A DNA stretch of 64,000 bases, taken from Clostridia bacterium. GTDB taxonomy: Bacteria > Bacillota > Clostridia > Christensenellales > Borkfalkiaceae. The notes beneath the pieces were generated by a model. The model was not told the DNA's origin. It saw only the letters and a list, made by a program, of their open reading frames with translations, and did no database searches. This document shows positions 16,669-25,906 of the stretch, piece after piece (within the stretch, counting starts at the first letter, position 1; each line of letters begins with the position of its first letter). Location: the NCBI GenBank assembly GCA_017399945.1, contig JAFQAQ010000020.1, positions 122,130 to 186,129 of the forward strand, in the 5' to 3' direction. The position numbers were made by a program, and so were the translations under genes.

Positions 16669-17205
16669 TTAATAATTAAATTCTTTAATTTCAAAATATG
16701 CTTTGGGGTGTTTACATACGGGGCATTCTTCGGGAGCATTTTCCCCTTCAAGCGTATGGCCACAGTTACGGCATTCCCAAACCTTGCTTTCAGATTTTTT
16801 GAACACTTTATCGTTTTCAACGTTAAATAATAACGCGCGATATCTTTCTTCGTGTTCTTTTTCTATTTTAGCAACGCCACGGAACTGTTCAGCAAGATCC
16901 AAGAACCCTTCTTCTTCGGCTTCTTTTGCCATTCTTGCGTACATATCAGTCCATTCTTGATTTTCGCCTTGCGCTGCGTGTAAAAGGTTTTGCGCGGTGT
17001 CGCCTAATTCGCCAAGAGCCTTAAACCATAATTTTGCGTGTTCTTTTTCATTTTCAGCTGTTTTTAAAAAGAGCGCTGCAATTTGTTCGTAACCAGCTTT
17101 TTTAGCAGCGGATGCAAAATAAGTATACTTATTTCTTGCCATCGATTCGCCGGCAAAAGCTTCCCATAAATTCTTTTCGGTTTTTGTGCCTTTATATTTA
17201 TTCAT
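16669..17205 (-). CDS. rbr: Rubrerythrin
   Basis: 178 residues. An N-terminal ferritin-like diiron domain contributes Glu ligands ([22 protein letters not shown], and a later EKEHEERY). A C-terminal rubredoxin-like domain has CRNCG and CPVC cysteine pairs. Rubrerythrin reduces hydrogen peroxide in the cytoplasm of anaerobes. Of two close in-frame ATGs, the second (17205) is better spaced from AAGGAGAT. Own promoter and terminator. Confidence 0.95.
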   Translation of the reverse strand: MNKYKGTKTEKNLWEAFAGESMARNKYTYFASAAKKAGYEQIAALFLKTAENEKEHAKLWFKALGELGDTAQNLLHAAQGENQEWTDMYARMAKEAEEEGFLDLAEQFRGVAKIEKEHEERYRALLFNVENDKVFKKSESKVWECRNCGHTLEGENAPEECPVCKHPKAYFEIKEFNY

Positions 17206-17232
17206 AATCATATCTCCTTTTTTATTTATTAT

Positions 17233-17261
17233 ATTATAACATGTTATTAACTTCTTTTCAA
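17233..17261 (-). promoter_or_regulatory. Rubrerythrin promoter
   Basis: Minus strand: TTGAAA (17256-17261), 17-bp spacer, TATAAT (17233-17238). Confidence 0.65.
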
Positions 17262-17272
17262 TAGTTTTTCAC

Positions 17273-18238
17273 TTATCTATCACTACTTTTTCTTGGTACG
17301 AAACCCGCGTCTATCATAGTAAGACTTCCGGACATATAATACTTGTTTTTAAATTTCTCGTTAAGCATATCCATAGCCAGTTTACAAGATGAACGCATAG
17401 AATAGTGTATTGAAGAAAGAGGGGTTTCTAAATACTCAGCCCTAGCAACGTCGTCCATACCGATAACTGCAACGTCCTCTGGAACTCTGTATCCGTTTTC
17501 TTTTAGCGCCTTGATACACCCTATTGCAACGAAATCGTAAGCGGCGATAATGCCTTTTGGTAAACTACCTTCTTTTATCCACTCGTTAACGTCATCCACC
17601 CCTGCTTGTTCAAAACGGTTGGTAGAGGTTTTTATAAACTTATCATAAAAACCTACGCCTACTTCGTTAAGGGTTTTCTTAAAAGAGGTTATTTTTGATT
17701 TAGTAAGTGTTTCCCCTGCAAAACCGATGGTATCGCAACCCCTTTCGTAAAGATGCAAAACGGCTTGCTTTAACGCCTTTCTAACGTCTACTTTAATAGA
17801 AGAAATCCCTTGTTTTCTTATATTGCTTTCTATCGCTACGGTAGGAACCATTTGGGGATTTTCCACCTTGGAAATATTTCCGATAACTATAACCGCGTCC
17901 GTTTTAATATATGAGGAATAATAATTAAAAATTTCGGCAGTTTTAGATGGATTAAAGTTACTTACCGAAAGAGTCATAATATCCCCTTGCTCTTCGATAA
18001 GCTTGCTTAAATAAGTTACCGTTGCGTTATAATAATCGCCGTTAATTTCCGGACAAATAACCCCGATAACGCGTTTTGGAAACTTGTTTTTATTATACTT
18101 TTCGTAACAACCGTGTTCTTTTGCTATTTTTATAACTTTATCCTTGGTTTTTTGACTTACTTCCTTGCTATCGGAAAAAACCTTGGATATAGTTGACGTG
18201 GAAACACCCGCCAATTTTGCAAGCGATTTGATGTTCAT
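17273..18238 (-). CDS. LacI-family transcriptional regulator
   Basis: 321 residues. N-terminal helix-turn-helix (SLAKLAGVSTSTISKVF) and a periplasmic-binding-protein-like effector domain ending with GMDDVARAEYLETPLSS and the DAGFVPRKS tail. Such regulators usually repress nearby sugar genes until a sugar binds. The adjacent ceramidase-like, isomerase-like and GH31 genes on the same strand are the likely targets. The SD GGAG lies ahead of the ATG at 18238. Confidence 0.9.
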   Translation of the reverse strand: MNIKSLAKLAGVSTSTISKVFSDSKEVSQKTKDKVIKIAKEHGCYEKYNKNKFPKRVIGVICPEINGDYYNATVTYLSKLIEEQGDIMTLSVSNFNPSKTAEIFNYYSSYIKTDAVIVIGNISKVENPQMVPTVAIESNIRKQGISSIKVDVRKALKQAVLHLYERGCDTIGFAGETLTKSKITSFKKTLNEVGVGFYDKFIKTSTNRFEQAGVDDVNEWIKEGSLPKGIIAAYDFVAIGCIKALKENGYRVPEDVAVIGMDDVARAEYLETPLSSIHYSMRSSCKLAMDMLNEKFKNKYYMSGSLTMIDAGFVPRKSSDR

Positions 18239-18294
18239 ACGAACTCTCCTACTCTTTATATTTTAACTTTAACATAAAAAGATTTAAAAATCAA

Positions 18295-18321
18295 ATTCTC
18301 CCAAGAATTTCTTGGGAGAAT
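18295..18321 (-). terminator. Terminator after the ceramidase-like gene
   Basis: Stem ATTCTCCCAAGAA / TTCTTGGGAGAAT, separating the ceramidase-like gene from the LacI regulator gene. Confidence 0.8.
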
Positions 18322-18342
18322 ACTCAAAAAAATAAATTTTAT

Positions 18343-19854
18343 TTAGTCGATAAACATCTTGTTTATTTCGTCAATAGTGCGACGGGTAAATTGGTCGCCA
18401 CCTTCGTGTCCAACGTGACCAGAAGAAACGTAAGCCGAATAGTGACTGCCTTCTTCTGCCTTTTTAGTAGGAAGATATCCCTTTACGCCACAACAAAGTT
18501 CAATTATAAAGGTTTGTTTTGCATACGACCTTGCCTTAATACGATTGCCGTAATCAAGGAACAATTCAAACGGGTTGGTAGAAATTGCAATATCACCAAA
18601 ACGAAGAACGTGCGTTTCAATAGTAACGGTTTCTTCTTTTTGTTGACGACGATATCTAGCAATAGTACCAGAGTGAACGTGTAAAACTGCATTGTCTTCA
18701 AAGTTAAACACGGGTTTATCTTTGTTTTTGTCAACGTAATACTCAATTTCTCTAACTGCCTTGTGATATTGTTCCATAGTAACCTTTCTTAATGGAAGAA
18801 CAAGGTCGATAACTTTATGTTTAAATACTGCGCTATCCTTTAATTCGGTAATATCTTCAAAAACGGAAATAATTTCGTTTGCGATACGTTTACCTGCCTT
18901 ATTACAACCACTAATATCGTACATAGAAGGATCGGCTTTTCTTTCAAGATAGTTAGGACGTTTAACGTTAGGATCGTCAATAGGCGTTTCGGGGTTAACC
19001 CATCTAACCAAATCTCTTGGACATTGGTCGCCACCAGCGCCACAAAGACCTAAAAGGTATACGTTTTTGCCAAGTTTTTCACGAATTAATGCCTTTGCTC
19101 TACCCCAAAAGTCTGCCGAGATAAAACTTCTTTGTTCTAATATTTGCGCTGGGCAAGCGATATTTGCAACCACACCGGTAAGTTTTCTTGCCGTGTTAAA
19201 GAAATACAAAAGTTCTATACCAGAGTCGTTTCCACCTTCAAGCGCAACGAAGTTTGCAGTGTTGGTATCCCCCCACATTTGCGCCGAGCCGTCGTCATAC
19301 GAAACTCTACGGCACATACCGATAGGCGCACGACCAAATTCGTTAGTATAAAGGGCCTCTTTTCTATTTTCCCAAGCTTTTTTAGCCGCAAGTGCAATTT
19401 TGTCGGTAACGAAATCACCAGCCTCTGCCGGAGTTAAAACGTTGGCGTCGGGAGTAACTAAGGCAGTATACTGTCTTTCGGGTGGTAAAAACTCGTTAAG
19501 AACGTTTACTACTTCTGAAAAAGCAGGGGATTTCGTGCTACTTTTATCAACGGGCATAGCCATTTTATGCGAAGTGTGGGTGTGCGTTGCGTTAACGATA
19601 ATCTTTTTGCTATCGATATCTAGGTTATAAGCGTCGAATTTTTTTCTAGCGAGCGCCAATAGGTTTTCGGGCAAACTTACAACGTCACAAGAAACTAAAA
19701 TTGCTTGTTCGCCGTCCGATTCAATTGCCATTGCAGTAACGGTAATTTCCGATTCAACGTAACTAGAAATTCTTTCATAAAACTGACCTGCAAGGTTAAC
19801 GTTTTTTTCGGGCACTATACTTTCTTCTGCCCAACCAACTAATAATTTACTCAT
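18343..19854 (-). CDS. Neutral-ceramidase-like N-terminal domain hydrolase
   Basis: 503 residues with no signal peptide, so probably cytoplasmic. The opening (LVGWAEESIVPEKNVNLAGQ) and the metal-site-like NATHTHTSHK match the neutral/alkaline ceramidase superfamily N-terminal domain, as do the ISADFWG and AGGDQCPRD stretches. True ceramidases cleave ceramide amides, but bacterial members in sugar clusters may act on other substrates. It lies 11 bases after the isomerase-like gene, sharing its transcript, and ends with a terminator. Function therefore open; superfamily placement moderate. Confidence 0.6.
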   Translation of the reverse strand: MSKLLVGWAEESIVPEKNVNLAGQFYERISSYVESEITVTAMAIESDGEQAILVSCDVVSLPENLLALARKKFDAYNLDIDSKKIIVNATHTHTSHKMAMPVDKSSTKSPAFSEVVNVLNEFLPPERQYTALVTPDANVLTPAEAGDFVTDKIALAAKKAWENRKEALYTNEFGRAPIGMCRRVSYDDGSAQMWGDTNTANFVALEGGNDSGIELLYFFNTARKLTGVVANIACPAQILEQRSFISADFWGRAKALIREKLGKNVYLLGLCGAGGDQCPRDLVRWVNPETPIDDPNVKRPNYLERKADPSMYDISGCNKAGKRIANEIISVFEDITELKDSAVFKHKVIDLVLPLRKVTMEQYHKAVREIEYYVDKNKDKPVFNFEDNAVLHVHSGTIARYRRQQKEETVTIETHVLRFGDIAISTNPFELFLDYGNRIKARSYAKQTFIIELCCGVKGYLPTKKAEEGSHYSAYVSSGHVGHEGGDQFTRRTIDEINKMFID

Positions 19855-19865
19855 ATAAAAAACCT

Positions 19866-21215
19866 CTATTCAATAATATTAATACCTAGCATATCGCAAA
19901 GGTAACGAATTTTTTGTCTATTATCGCCGTAAGAAACGATATAGTGTTGACACATAACGTTTTGCGCAAACGCGTCTGCGTCGTCAAGCAAAATTTTAAG
20001 ACCGGGAAGTTGTGGTGCAGGTTGAGTCCAACCAGCTTCCTCCCATTTACCGGGGTTAACGCCCTTGCCGTAGGCTAAGTGCATATAGTATTCCCCTTCA
20101 AAGTAAGTAAGTCTACAAATGGTAACTTCCCCTTCCTTAACTTTACTTACGTTTAATATACCTTCGGAAAGTTCGCCGAACGCCGCGGGCATAACGGTAA
20201 TATCCCCGTCGGTACATTCAGCTGGAATATAATCGGGAACGCCTGCAAGCACGCCGTCTTCAAAGAATTCGTAAAATTCTAAATAGAAGGCGCATTGACC
20301 GGTCAAGTACTTAACGATAAGTTGAGTAACGTTACCTAAACTATCGTTTTCGGGAACGGTACAAAGGCTAAGTTCGTTAGCGAGTAACATAAATATAGGC
20401 GCAGGTGGGAAACCTAAAAGTTTTTTCCAGCCGTCAACGTCCTTTAAGGAGATACACTCATATCCACGTTCGTCAACTAACGATTTTATTGCAAGATAAT
20501 ACCCTGCGGCTTTTTTAAGTCCATCTGGGTTTGCGGGCTTTAAGAATTTCCATTTAGACATGCAATTATCAACAACTTTTTGCACGTCTTTGGGATCGAG
20601 TTTTTGATAACGTTGTTCAATTTCCAACATTTCAAACGTTTCGATTTCCGTGCCGATAACCTTTTTAAGAGAACCACCGTCGTATAAAGTGCCGTATAAG
20701 TTCATATCTCTATAACCTGCTTGACCAGCACGGGAATTGCGCAAACGTTTTACTGCGTTTGCAGCAACTGCGTAGTCGTATACTTCACGAGATTTAGAAG
20801 GTTTTCCGATAATATCGTAAACGTATTTAAAGTTATATCCAAGGTCAACGAAAGTCTTTCTAATAGCACTAGTGCCGGCTTGGTCTGCGGTAGTAACTAT
20901 TCTACCGTCTTCCATCCATCCACAAAGTCCCCATAATACCATAGGTTTATGACGGAAACGTTCGGTAACCTTAACTACTGCGTGAGTAGGTATCCAACCT
21001 GCAATACAAACGACAAGCAAATCAAAATCTTTGTTATGTAGCGCGTCAATAGCCTTATTAATATCCTTTTCTGCGTAATCGTCGGTAACGGGATATACGC
21101 TCAATAGGTCAAGACCTTCTTTTTTTAGATCTTGCTCGGCTTTTTTGCATTTGTTAATTATAATATCAATTGGAGTGTTGACTTCGCCAAAGCCAACGAA
21201 AGCAGCTTTTATCAT
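19866..21215 (-). CDS. L-fucose/L-arabinose isomerase-family protein
   Basis: 449 residues. The fold-typical N-terminus (IKAAFVGFGEVNTPIDI) and DLLVVCIAGWIPTHAVVKV, followed by KPMVLWGLCGW, resemble the N-terminal domain of fucose/arabinose isomerases; conserved Glu and His residues (for example ECTDGD, and QHYIVSYGD at the C-terminus) would bind a metal. The family interconverts aldoses and ketoses; this member's sugar is unknown. The start at 21215 has AAAAGGAG before it; an upstream in-frame ATG is rejected. Co-transcribed with the ceramidase-like gene. Confidence 0.72.
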   Translation of the reverse strand: MIKAAFVGFGEVNTPIDIIINKCKKAEQDLKKEGLDLLSVYPVTDDYAEKDINKAIDALHNKDFDLLVVCIAGWIPTHAVVKVTERFRHKPMVLWGLCGWMEDGRIVTTADQAGTSAIRKTFVDLGYNFKYVYDIIGKPSKSREVYDYAVAANAVKRLRNSRAGQAGYRDMNLYGTLYDGGSLKKVIGTEIETFEMLEIEQRYQKLDPKDVQKVVDNCMSKWKFLKPANPDGLKKAAGYYLAIKSLVDERGYECISLKDVDGWKKLLGFPPAPIFMLLANELSLCTVPENDSLGNVTQLIVKYLTGQCAFYLEFYEFFEDGVLAGVPDYIPAECTDGDITVMPAAFGELSEGILNVSKVKEGEVTICRLTYFEGEYYMHLAYGKGVNPGKWEEAGWTQPAPQLPGLKILLDDADAFAQNVMCQHYIVSYGDNRQKIRYLCDMLGINIIE

Positions 21216-21306
21216 AATAACTCCTTTTAACTTTTTATTATATTTTACCATTACTATTTAACTTTGTTAATAATTTCTCTAACGAAACTTTTTCGTAACC
21301 GTAAAA

Positions 21307-21334
21307 AAAAGACCACTTAAACAAGTGGTCTTTT
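21307..21334 (-). terminator. GH31 gene terminator
   Basis: Stem AAAAGACCACTT / AAGTGGTCTTTT with a 4-nt loop, 18 bases past the GH31 stop codon. Confidence 0.85.
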
Positions 21335-21351
21335 AATTTATTTTTATTATA

Positions 21352-22995
21352 CTAACCGATTTTCTTAAAATAAGGCAATACGTTGATTGGGGCTTCAACT
21401 TCTACACTAAACCCGCCTTCGTATTCCTTTCCGGTGTTCATATCCTTCCACTTACCGTTAGGTAAACTTACGCTACGAGAATACTCGCCCTTTCTAATAA
21501 CGGGCGCAACCAAATAATCGTCCCCAAGCATAAATTGGTCGGTAATTCTTTCCATACCTTGACCGGGGAATTGGTATTCCATATTACGTAAAATAGGTTC
21601 GCCGGAAACTTCGGATTGTTTTACCATTTCAACTATTTCACCACTCATACTTTCGTGAAGTTTTGCCATATCCAAACAAATCTTAGCGTTTTCAGGGGAA
21701 AGTACGCGCCAAGGAGCACACGAGAATTGCATCATCGGGAATAGCGCAGAACACTCCGCCATACGAACGAATAATTCCTCGTCTATCTTTCCATAAGCAA
21801 AGTCCGTCCAACTACCACCGCCAACCATATCTGGGCATAGGAAAGGATTACCTATAATACCAACTAAAATACCTTGTGGAATAAGGTCTGCAAGTCCACC
21901 TTCGCCCCATTTATGCGCTTTGTCAAATAATCTAGTAATAAGATGTAAATGTCCCGTTTTGTGGTGGTTTTTAAATTCGTGCAAGGGATATTGCATACCA
22001 AATTCTACCCATGCGGCGTTTAATTGGTCCACGGAGGGAACTTTGGTTTCTTTTAATCTCCAACCGTAACGCATAGGGTCTCTTGAACCTTTGAAAACAC
22101 CCGCATCAGAAGCGCCACCTAATTCACCCTCAACCGAGAAAGTATCGATTTCGTTAATAGGTTTCCAAGTATAGTCACCACCGTCAAACTTAAACCCATC
22201 TACGCCGTATTCGTTTACCAACACGTCTAATTGTTCTTTAAGGGCAGCTCTATCCCCTTCTCTGGTTAAATCAAACATTGCGCAGTAGCCGTTCCACCAC
22301 TTGTGGATAGCAACTCTGCCGTCGTTTAAACGTAGAAGATGTCCCGTGTCCGTTTCAATTCCGTGGTCACGCGCAAGTTCAAGGAATCTATCGCTAGAAA
22401 GACTTATGTATGGAGAAATCCACATCATAACCTTAAAGCCCATATCGTGAAGTTTTTTAATCATACCCTTTGGGTCTTTGAATTTATCGGGATCAAATTG
22501 CCAACTGCCGTGTTCTTTTTGCCAGCCGTCGTCTATCATTAAAATTCCACGAGTATATCCGTTAGCAACCAAACCTTCGGCATAACGCAAAATACCTTCT
22601 TCGTTTTGGTCTTTAATAAGTTCTACCCAAGTGTTAAATTGCGGAACTTCATAAAAAAGTTTTTCGGTAACAAGCCCGTCGGTATAAGGGAATCTATCGC
22701 GTTTTGCGTTAAGAAATGCATCCCTTAACGTCTTTCCAGAACAATCTAAAACAATAGGCGTTTCCCCTTGACATTTAATAACTCCTTTCTTAAAAGTAAT
22801 GTCAAACCCCTTGTCACTCCAAATATATCTACCCTTATTAGAAAGGAAAAAAGGCGCACTTTGGCAGGTAATTCTACCTCTACCAGCAGTAGTAAGGCTT
22901 TTATAAGTATGTTTATCGTATGGCATTACGTTAGAGTTATTAACGTCACCACCCCACCATAATTCACCATCAAGCATTTTTACTTTTAACTTCAT
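21352..22995 (-). CDS. Glycoside hydrolase family 31 (alpha-glycosidase)
   Basis: 547 residues, no signal peptide, so an intracellular enzyme. The GH31 nucleophile motif GVDGFKFDGGDY is clear, preceded by the barrel strand motif GFKVMMWISPY and ILMIDDGWQ. The C-terminal part has MMQFSCAPWR and the beta-domain LGDDYLVAPVI. The family contains alpha-glucosidases, alpha-xylosidases and sulfoquinovosidases; the exact specificity is not readable. The start at 22995 has a GGAG ahead of it. With the isomerase-like and LacI genes it suggests use of an oligosaccharide or glycoside. Confidence 0.88.
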   Translation of the reverse strand: MKLKVKMLDGELWWGGDVNNSNVMPYDKHTYKSLTTAGRGRITCQSAPFFLSNKGRYIWSDKGFDITFKKGVIKCQGETPIVLDCSGKTLRDAFLNAKRDRFPYTDGLVTEKLFYEVPQFNTWVELIKDQNEEGILRYAEGLVANGYTRGILMIDDGWQKEHGSWQFDPDKFKDPKGMIKKLHDMGFKVMMWISPYISLSSDRFLELARDHGIETDTGHLLRLNDGRVAIHKWWNGYCAMFDLTREGDRAALKEQLDVLVNEYGVDGFKFDGGDYTWKPINEIDTFSVEGELGGASDAGVFKGSRDPMRYGWRLKETKVPSVDQLNAAWVEFGMQYPLHEFKNHHKTGHLHLITRLFDKAHKWGEGGLADLIPQGILVGIIGNPFLCPDMVGGGSWTDFAYGKIDEELFVRMAECSALFPMMQFSCAPWRVLSPENAKICLDMAKLHESMSGEIVEMVKQSEVSGEPILRNMEYQFPGQGMERITDQFMLGDDYLVAPVIRKGEYSRSVSLPNGKWKDMNTGKEYEGGFSVEVEAPINVLPYFKKIG

Positions 22996-23022
22996 ATTTA
23001 TCTCCAAAAAGTTTATATTTCT

Positions 23023-23050
23023 ATAATACCAAAAAACCAATAAAAGTCAA
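23023..23050 (-). promoter_or_regulatory. GH31 promoter
   Basis: Minus strand: TTGACT (23045-23050), 16-bp spacer ending TGG, TATTAT (23023-23028); the TGG forms an extended -10. Confidence 0.55.
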
Positions 23051-23121
23051 GCCTTTATTAAAATTTTTAAGACGCTAGTTATAATACGAATATGCTTTTG
23101 CAAAATAAATTTAAAACAAAA

Positions 23122-23145
23122 ACCGCAACCCAATCGGGTTGCGGT
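23122..23145 (-). terminator. Terminator of the surface-protein gene
   Basis: Stem ACCGCAACCC / GGGTTGCGGT with a 4-nt loop. Its U-run is weak on the minus side, though T-rich sequence follows. Confidence 0.7.
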
Positions 23146-23169
23146 ATATTGTTATTTAAGTATCCTTAA

Positions 23170-25284
23170 TTAGTTCTTTTTAACGAACAAGAATACGATT
23201 GCACCAGCGCAAGCAGCTACTAAGATAGCAAAGATAATGATAGTAGTGGTGGTCTTGCTTTGGAGCTTATCAATTTGAGCTTGGAGATCAGCAATTTTTT
23301 CTTCTAATTCAGCCTTTAATTGAGCATCCTTTTGATCAGCGTAATCTTTAAGAGAGGTAACTACGTTATCAACTTTGTTAGAAAGTTCGGAAAGATCTGC
23401 TTGGAGCTTGCCAATATCAAATTCAGCTTTATCCATAGCGTCTTGTAAATCTTTGATAGCGCCGTTGGTAAGATTAGCAATTGCAGTGTCAATCTTGTCG
23501 TTGATTACTTGATCAAGAGATTCAATTTTGCCTTCGAGTTCTTCTTTAACTTCAACTAAGTCAAGAACGTCGATATCAGCATAAGCTACAACTAATTCTT
23601 CAAGAAGATCAGCAGTAGAGATGATGCCTTGAAGTTCAGGAGTTGCAGACATAAGAATGCTCTTTAATGCGTTAAGCATAATCTTATCAGAAAGGGTGTA
23701 TTTGTTAGCATCTCTTTGAGCATCGATTTCTAATACAGCCTTATCGAAATAAGTAGCGAACATTACTTTGTTGTATGCAGGAAGGAATGCAGCGTAGTTA
23801 ACTAATTCTTGTTGAGTTTCGTGTAACTTGTTGTAATCAACGTGAATTTGAACTACGTAATCTCTATCGTTCATGGTGATAGGAGCAGGAAGATTTGCGA
23901 TTCTATCGTTTAAGTCAGCGATTCTTGCATCAGAAACAGCTTTGATAGCATCGAAATCAGTTTTGCCATCAACGGTTACAGTATATTCTTTTTCATCTTG
24001 AGTGAATTGAGCATATCTGTAAGCGAGGGTATCAGCCACGGTTTCGTCGTATTCATTAAGGTCAACAGACCAAAGGTCAGCGTCAGCTAAACCGTTACGG
24101 GTTGCAGCAACGTCTTCTTTCCATTGGGTAACCTTTGCAATCTTATCGTTGCGAATAGCTTCTGCAGCTTCTAAAACATTGTAGTTTTGAACGTCTGCCT
24201 TTTGAGTATCGGAAAGTGCATCGTATGCAGTACGAGCAGTTTCAATTGCTTGTAAGCAAGCTGCTTCAAGAGTTACGTCAACTGGAATAGCAGCGATTAA
24301 ATCTTCAACATCGATAACTTCTAATCTATCGATAGCAAGAACTAACTTTTCTTTAGCTTGGGGATATGTAGCGTCGAAGTAATCTTTAGTGCCAGCAGCA
24401 ACGGTGTCAAGAGCTTCGTATGCAGCCTTAGCATCAATAACTGCTTGCTTATATGCATCTCTGTCAACAGTGTTTCCAACAGCAGGAATTGCGTCTGGAA
24501 TAGCTGCGATTAAGTTGTTTACGTTTGCAAGTGCGTCGATGATTGCTTGTCTTTGGTCTTGTGCATCTTCGTGTTTAGCAACTAAATCCCCGTAGGTAGC
24601 AGTTTCTAAAAGAACTACGTCTTTAACGTCTTGAGAAAGTTCATCCCATTCGTCGTCTGCAGCATCAACTAAATCCCAGTTAGCAACGGTTACGGGAAGA
24701 ACGATGTTTTCAACAGCAGTCTTCCAATCTTTAACAACGCCCATCTTTTCGTTGAAAGCATTACGTGCAGCTACTAAATCAGCATAGTTGGTAACGTACT
24801 TTTTGGTTTGTTCGGAAAGTGCAGCGTATGCATTTTCAGCAGCAATTAGCTTTAAGTAGAAATCTCTAGCGATGGTTACGGTACCAAGATTAGTAATAAG
24901 GTCGATAACTACGTTAGCAGCTTGAGTGCTTTGAGTATCAGCAGCATCATAGTAATGGTACATATCGCTAATGTTGTCGTAATAGGTGCTACCGGTTACT
25001 GCCGTAGCGTCTACAGCGTTTCTTTGAGTATCGGTAACGTTTACATCGTTGTATGCAGCCTCGAAATCAGCAATAGCTTGCGTTAACTCACCATTGTCGT
25101 AAGCTTCGGGGAATGCGAGAACCATATTAACAAGTTCGGTAACTTTCTGATCTACTTGAACTTCAGCAGAAGCGGTATATCTTTGACCGTTAGAGGTTAA
25201 AGTATTACCAACGAAACAGAAACTTACTGCTGCGAAGATGCTTAATACGATAGCAAGCACAGCGGTTCTAATTTTCTTTGTCAT
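23170..25284 (-). CDS. Large repeat-containing, membrane-anchored surface protein
   Basis: 704 residues. A signal peptide (KKIRTAVLAIVLSIFAAVSF..., cleavage near TASAE) and a C-terminal membrane helix (about 678-700) ending VKKN anchor it with the body outside. Tandem helical repeats share the pattern AYxALS..TK.YV.NY..L.AA..A...K, seen near residues 150-195 and 360-400, resembling repeats of Gram-positive surface proteins. The stretch before the anchor is a coiled coil. There is no LPxTG motif. Function unknown; adhesion or envelope spacing is possible. Codon use is more biased (frequent gca, gct, gtt) than in neighbouring genes, hinting at high expression. Start at 25284 with AAAGGAG. Confidence 0.75.
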   Translation of the reverse strand: MTKKIRTAVLAIVLSIFAAVSFCFVGNTLTSNGQRYTASAEVQVDQKVTELVNMVLAFPEAYDNGELTQAIADFEAAYNDVNVTDTQRNAVDATAVTGSTYYDNISDMYHYYDAADTQSTQAANVVIDLITNLGTVTIARDFYLKLIAAENAYAALSEQTKKYVTNYADLVAARNAFNEKMGVVKDWKTAVENIVLPVTVANWDLVDAADDEWDELSQDVKDVVLLETATYGDLVAKHEDAQDQRQAIIDALANVNNLIAAIPDAIPAVGNTVDRDAYKQAVIDAKAAYEALDTVAAGTKDYFDATYPQAKEKLVLAIDRLEVIDVEDLIAAIPVDVTLEAACLQAIETARTAYDALSDTQKADVQNYNVLEAAEAIRNDKIAKVTQWKEDVAATRNGLADADLWSVDLNEYDETVADTLAYRYAQFTQDEKEYTVTVDGKTDFDAIKAVSDARIADLNDRIANLPAPITMNDRDYVVQIHVDYNKLHETQQELVNYAAFLPAYNKVMFATYFDKAVLEIDAQRDANKYTLSDKIMLNALKSILMSATPELQGIISTADLLEELVVAYADIDVLDLVEVKEELEGKIESLDQVINDKIDTAIANLTNGAIKDLQDAMDKAEFDIGKLQADLSELSNKVDNVVTSLKDYADQKDAQLKAELEEKIADLQAQIDKLQSKTTTTIIIFAILVAACAGAIVFLFVKKN

Positions 25285-25465
25285 ATCCTGTGTCTCCTTT
25301 AATTTACTAAAATATAACATTTTAATTTTTTTATTTTTTTGAATTTATTTCTAACCCAATCCTTTAACCAACTTTCTTACCGCAAAAGTGACTTAATATA
25401 TAATATTAAACGGTAAAAAAATCGTTTTTTGGATAGATTTAGAGAGAATAATTCATTTTAAGTCA

Positions 25466-25494
25466 ATTATAGCACATAAAAAGCCGTTCGTCAA
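25466..25494 (-). promoter_or_regulatory. Promoter of the surface-protein gene with long leader
   Basis: Minus strand: TTGACG (25489-25494), 17-bp spacer ending TGC, TATAAT (25466-25471). Predicted transcript start near 25459 leaves about 175 nt of 5' leader. Confidence 0.65.
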
Positions 25495-25868
25495 CTCAAA
25501 ATAAGCAATTATTTAAGATTTTTTACAACGCTAAAATAATGTTTTCGCGAGTCTTTCGCGCAAACAAAAAACCTTTTATTTATAGCGTTTTTCCGTCTTT
25601 TTATAAAATTCGGATAAAACCCTAAAAATCCAAAACGACAAGCGCCCTCGCGCTTTCGCGCACGTGCGTATATATTATATAATGCTTACTCCTTGACTAT
25701 TCCTAGTCTTAATAAAAGAGATATAAAACCAAAAGGTAAAGATTAAATAATATATTTTGTAATTACATTATAATCTAAAAACAAGCAAATTTCAAGTGTT
25801 GTTTTGTAGAAATTATTTCCAATAAGTGAAAATTTTGGGGAGCAAATAATTTGCCACCTTTAAAAACG
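25495..25868. other. Gene-free stretch with a CpG-rich palindromic patch
   Basis: No convincing gene. Within otherwise AT-rich sequence, 25545-25570 and 25640-25670 contain TTCGCGAGTCTTTCGCGC and CGCGCTTTCGCG, sharing CTTTCGCGCA, and a perfect 10-bp palindrome CGCACGTGCG at 25659-25668. The rest looks like ordinary spacer. Confidence 0.4.
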
Positions 25869-25869
25869 C

Positions 25870-25899
25870 TTAAACCGAACGTGGTTGCGTTCGGTTTAA
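25870..25899 (-). terminator. Terminator of the tubulin-like/VWA operon
   Basis: Perfect 12-bp stem TTAAACCGAACG / CGTTCGGTTTAA with a 6-nt loop, directly after the last gene of the eight-gene unit. Confidence 0.8.
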
Positions 25900-25906
25900 C
25901 TTGTAA

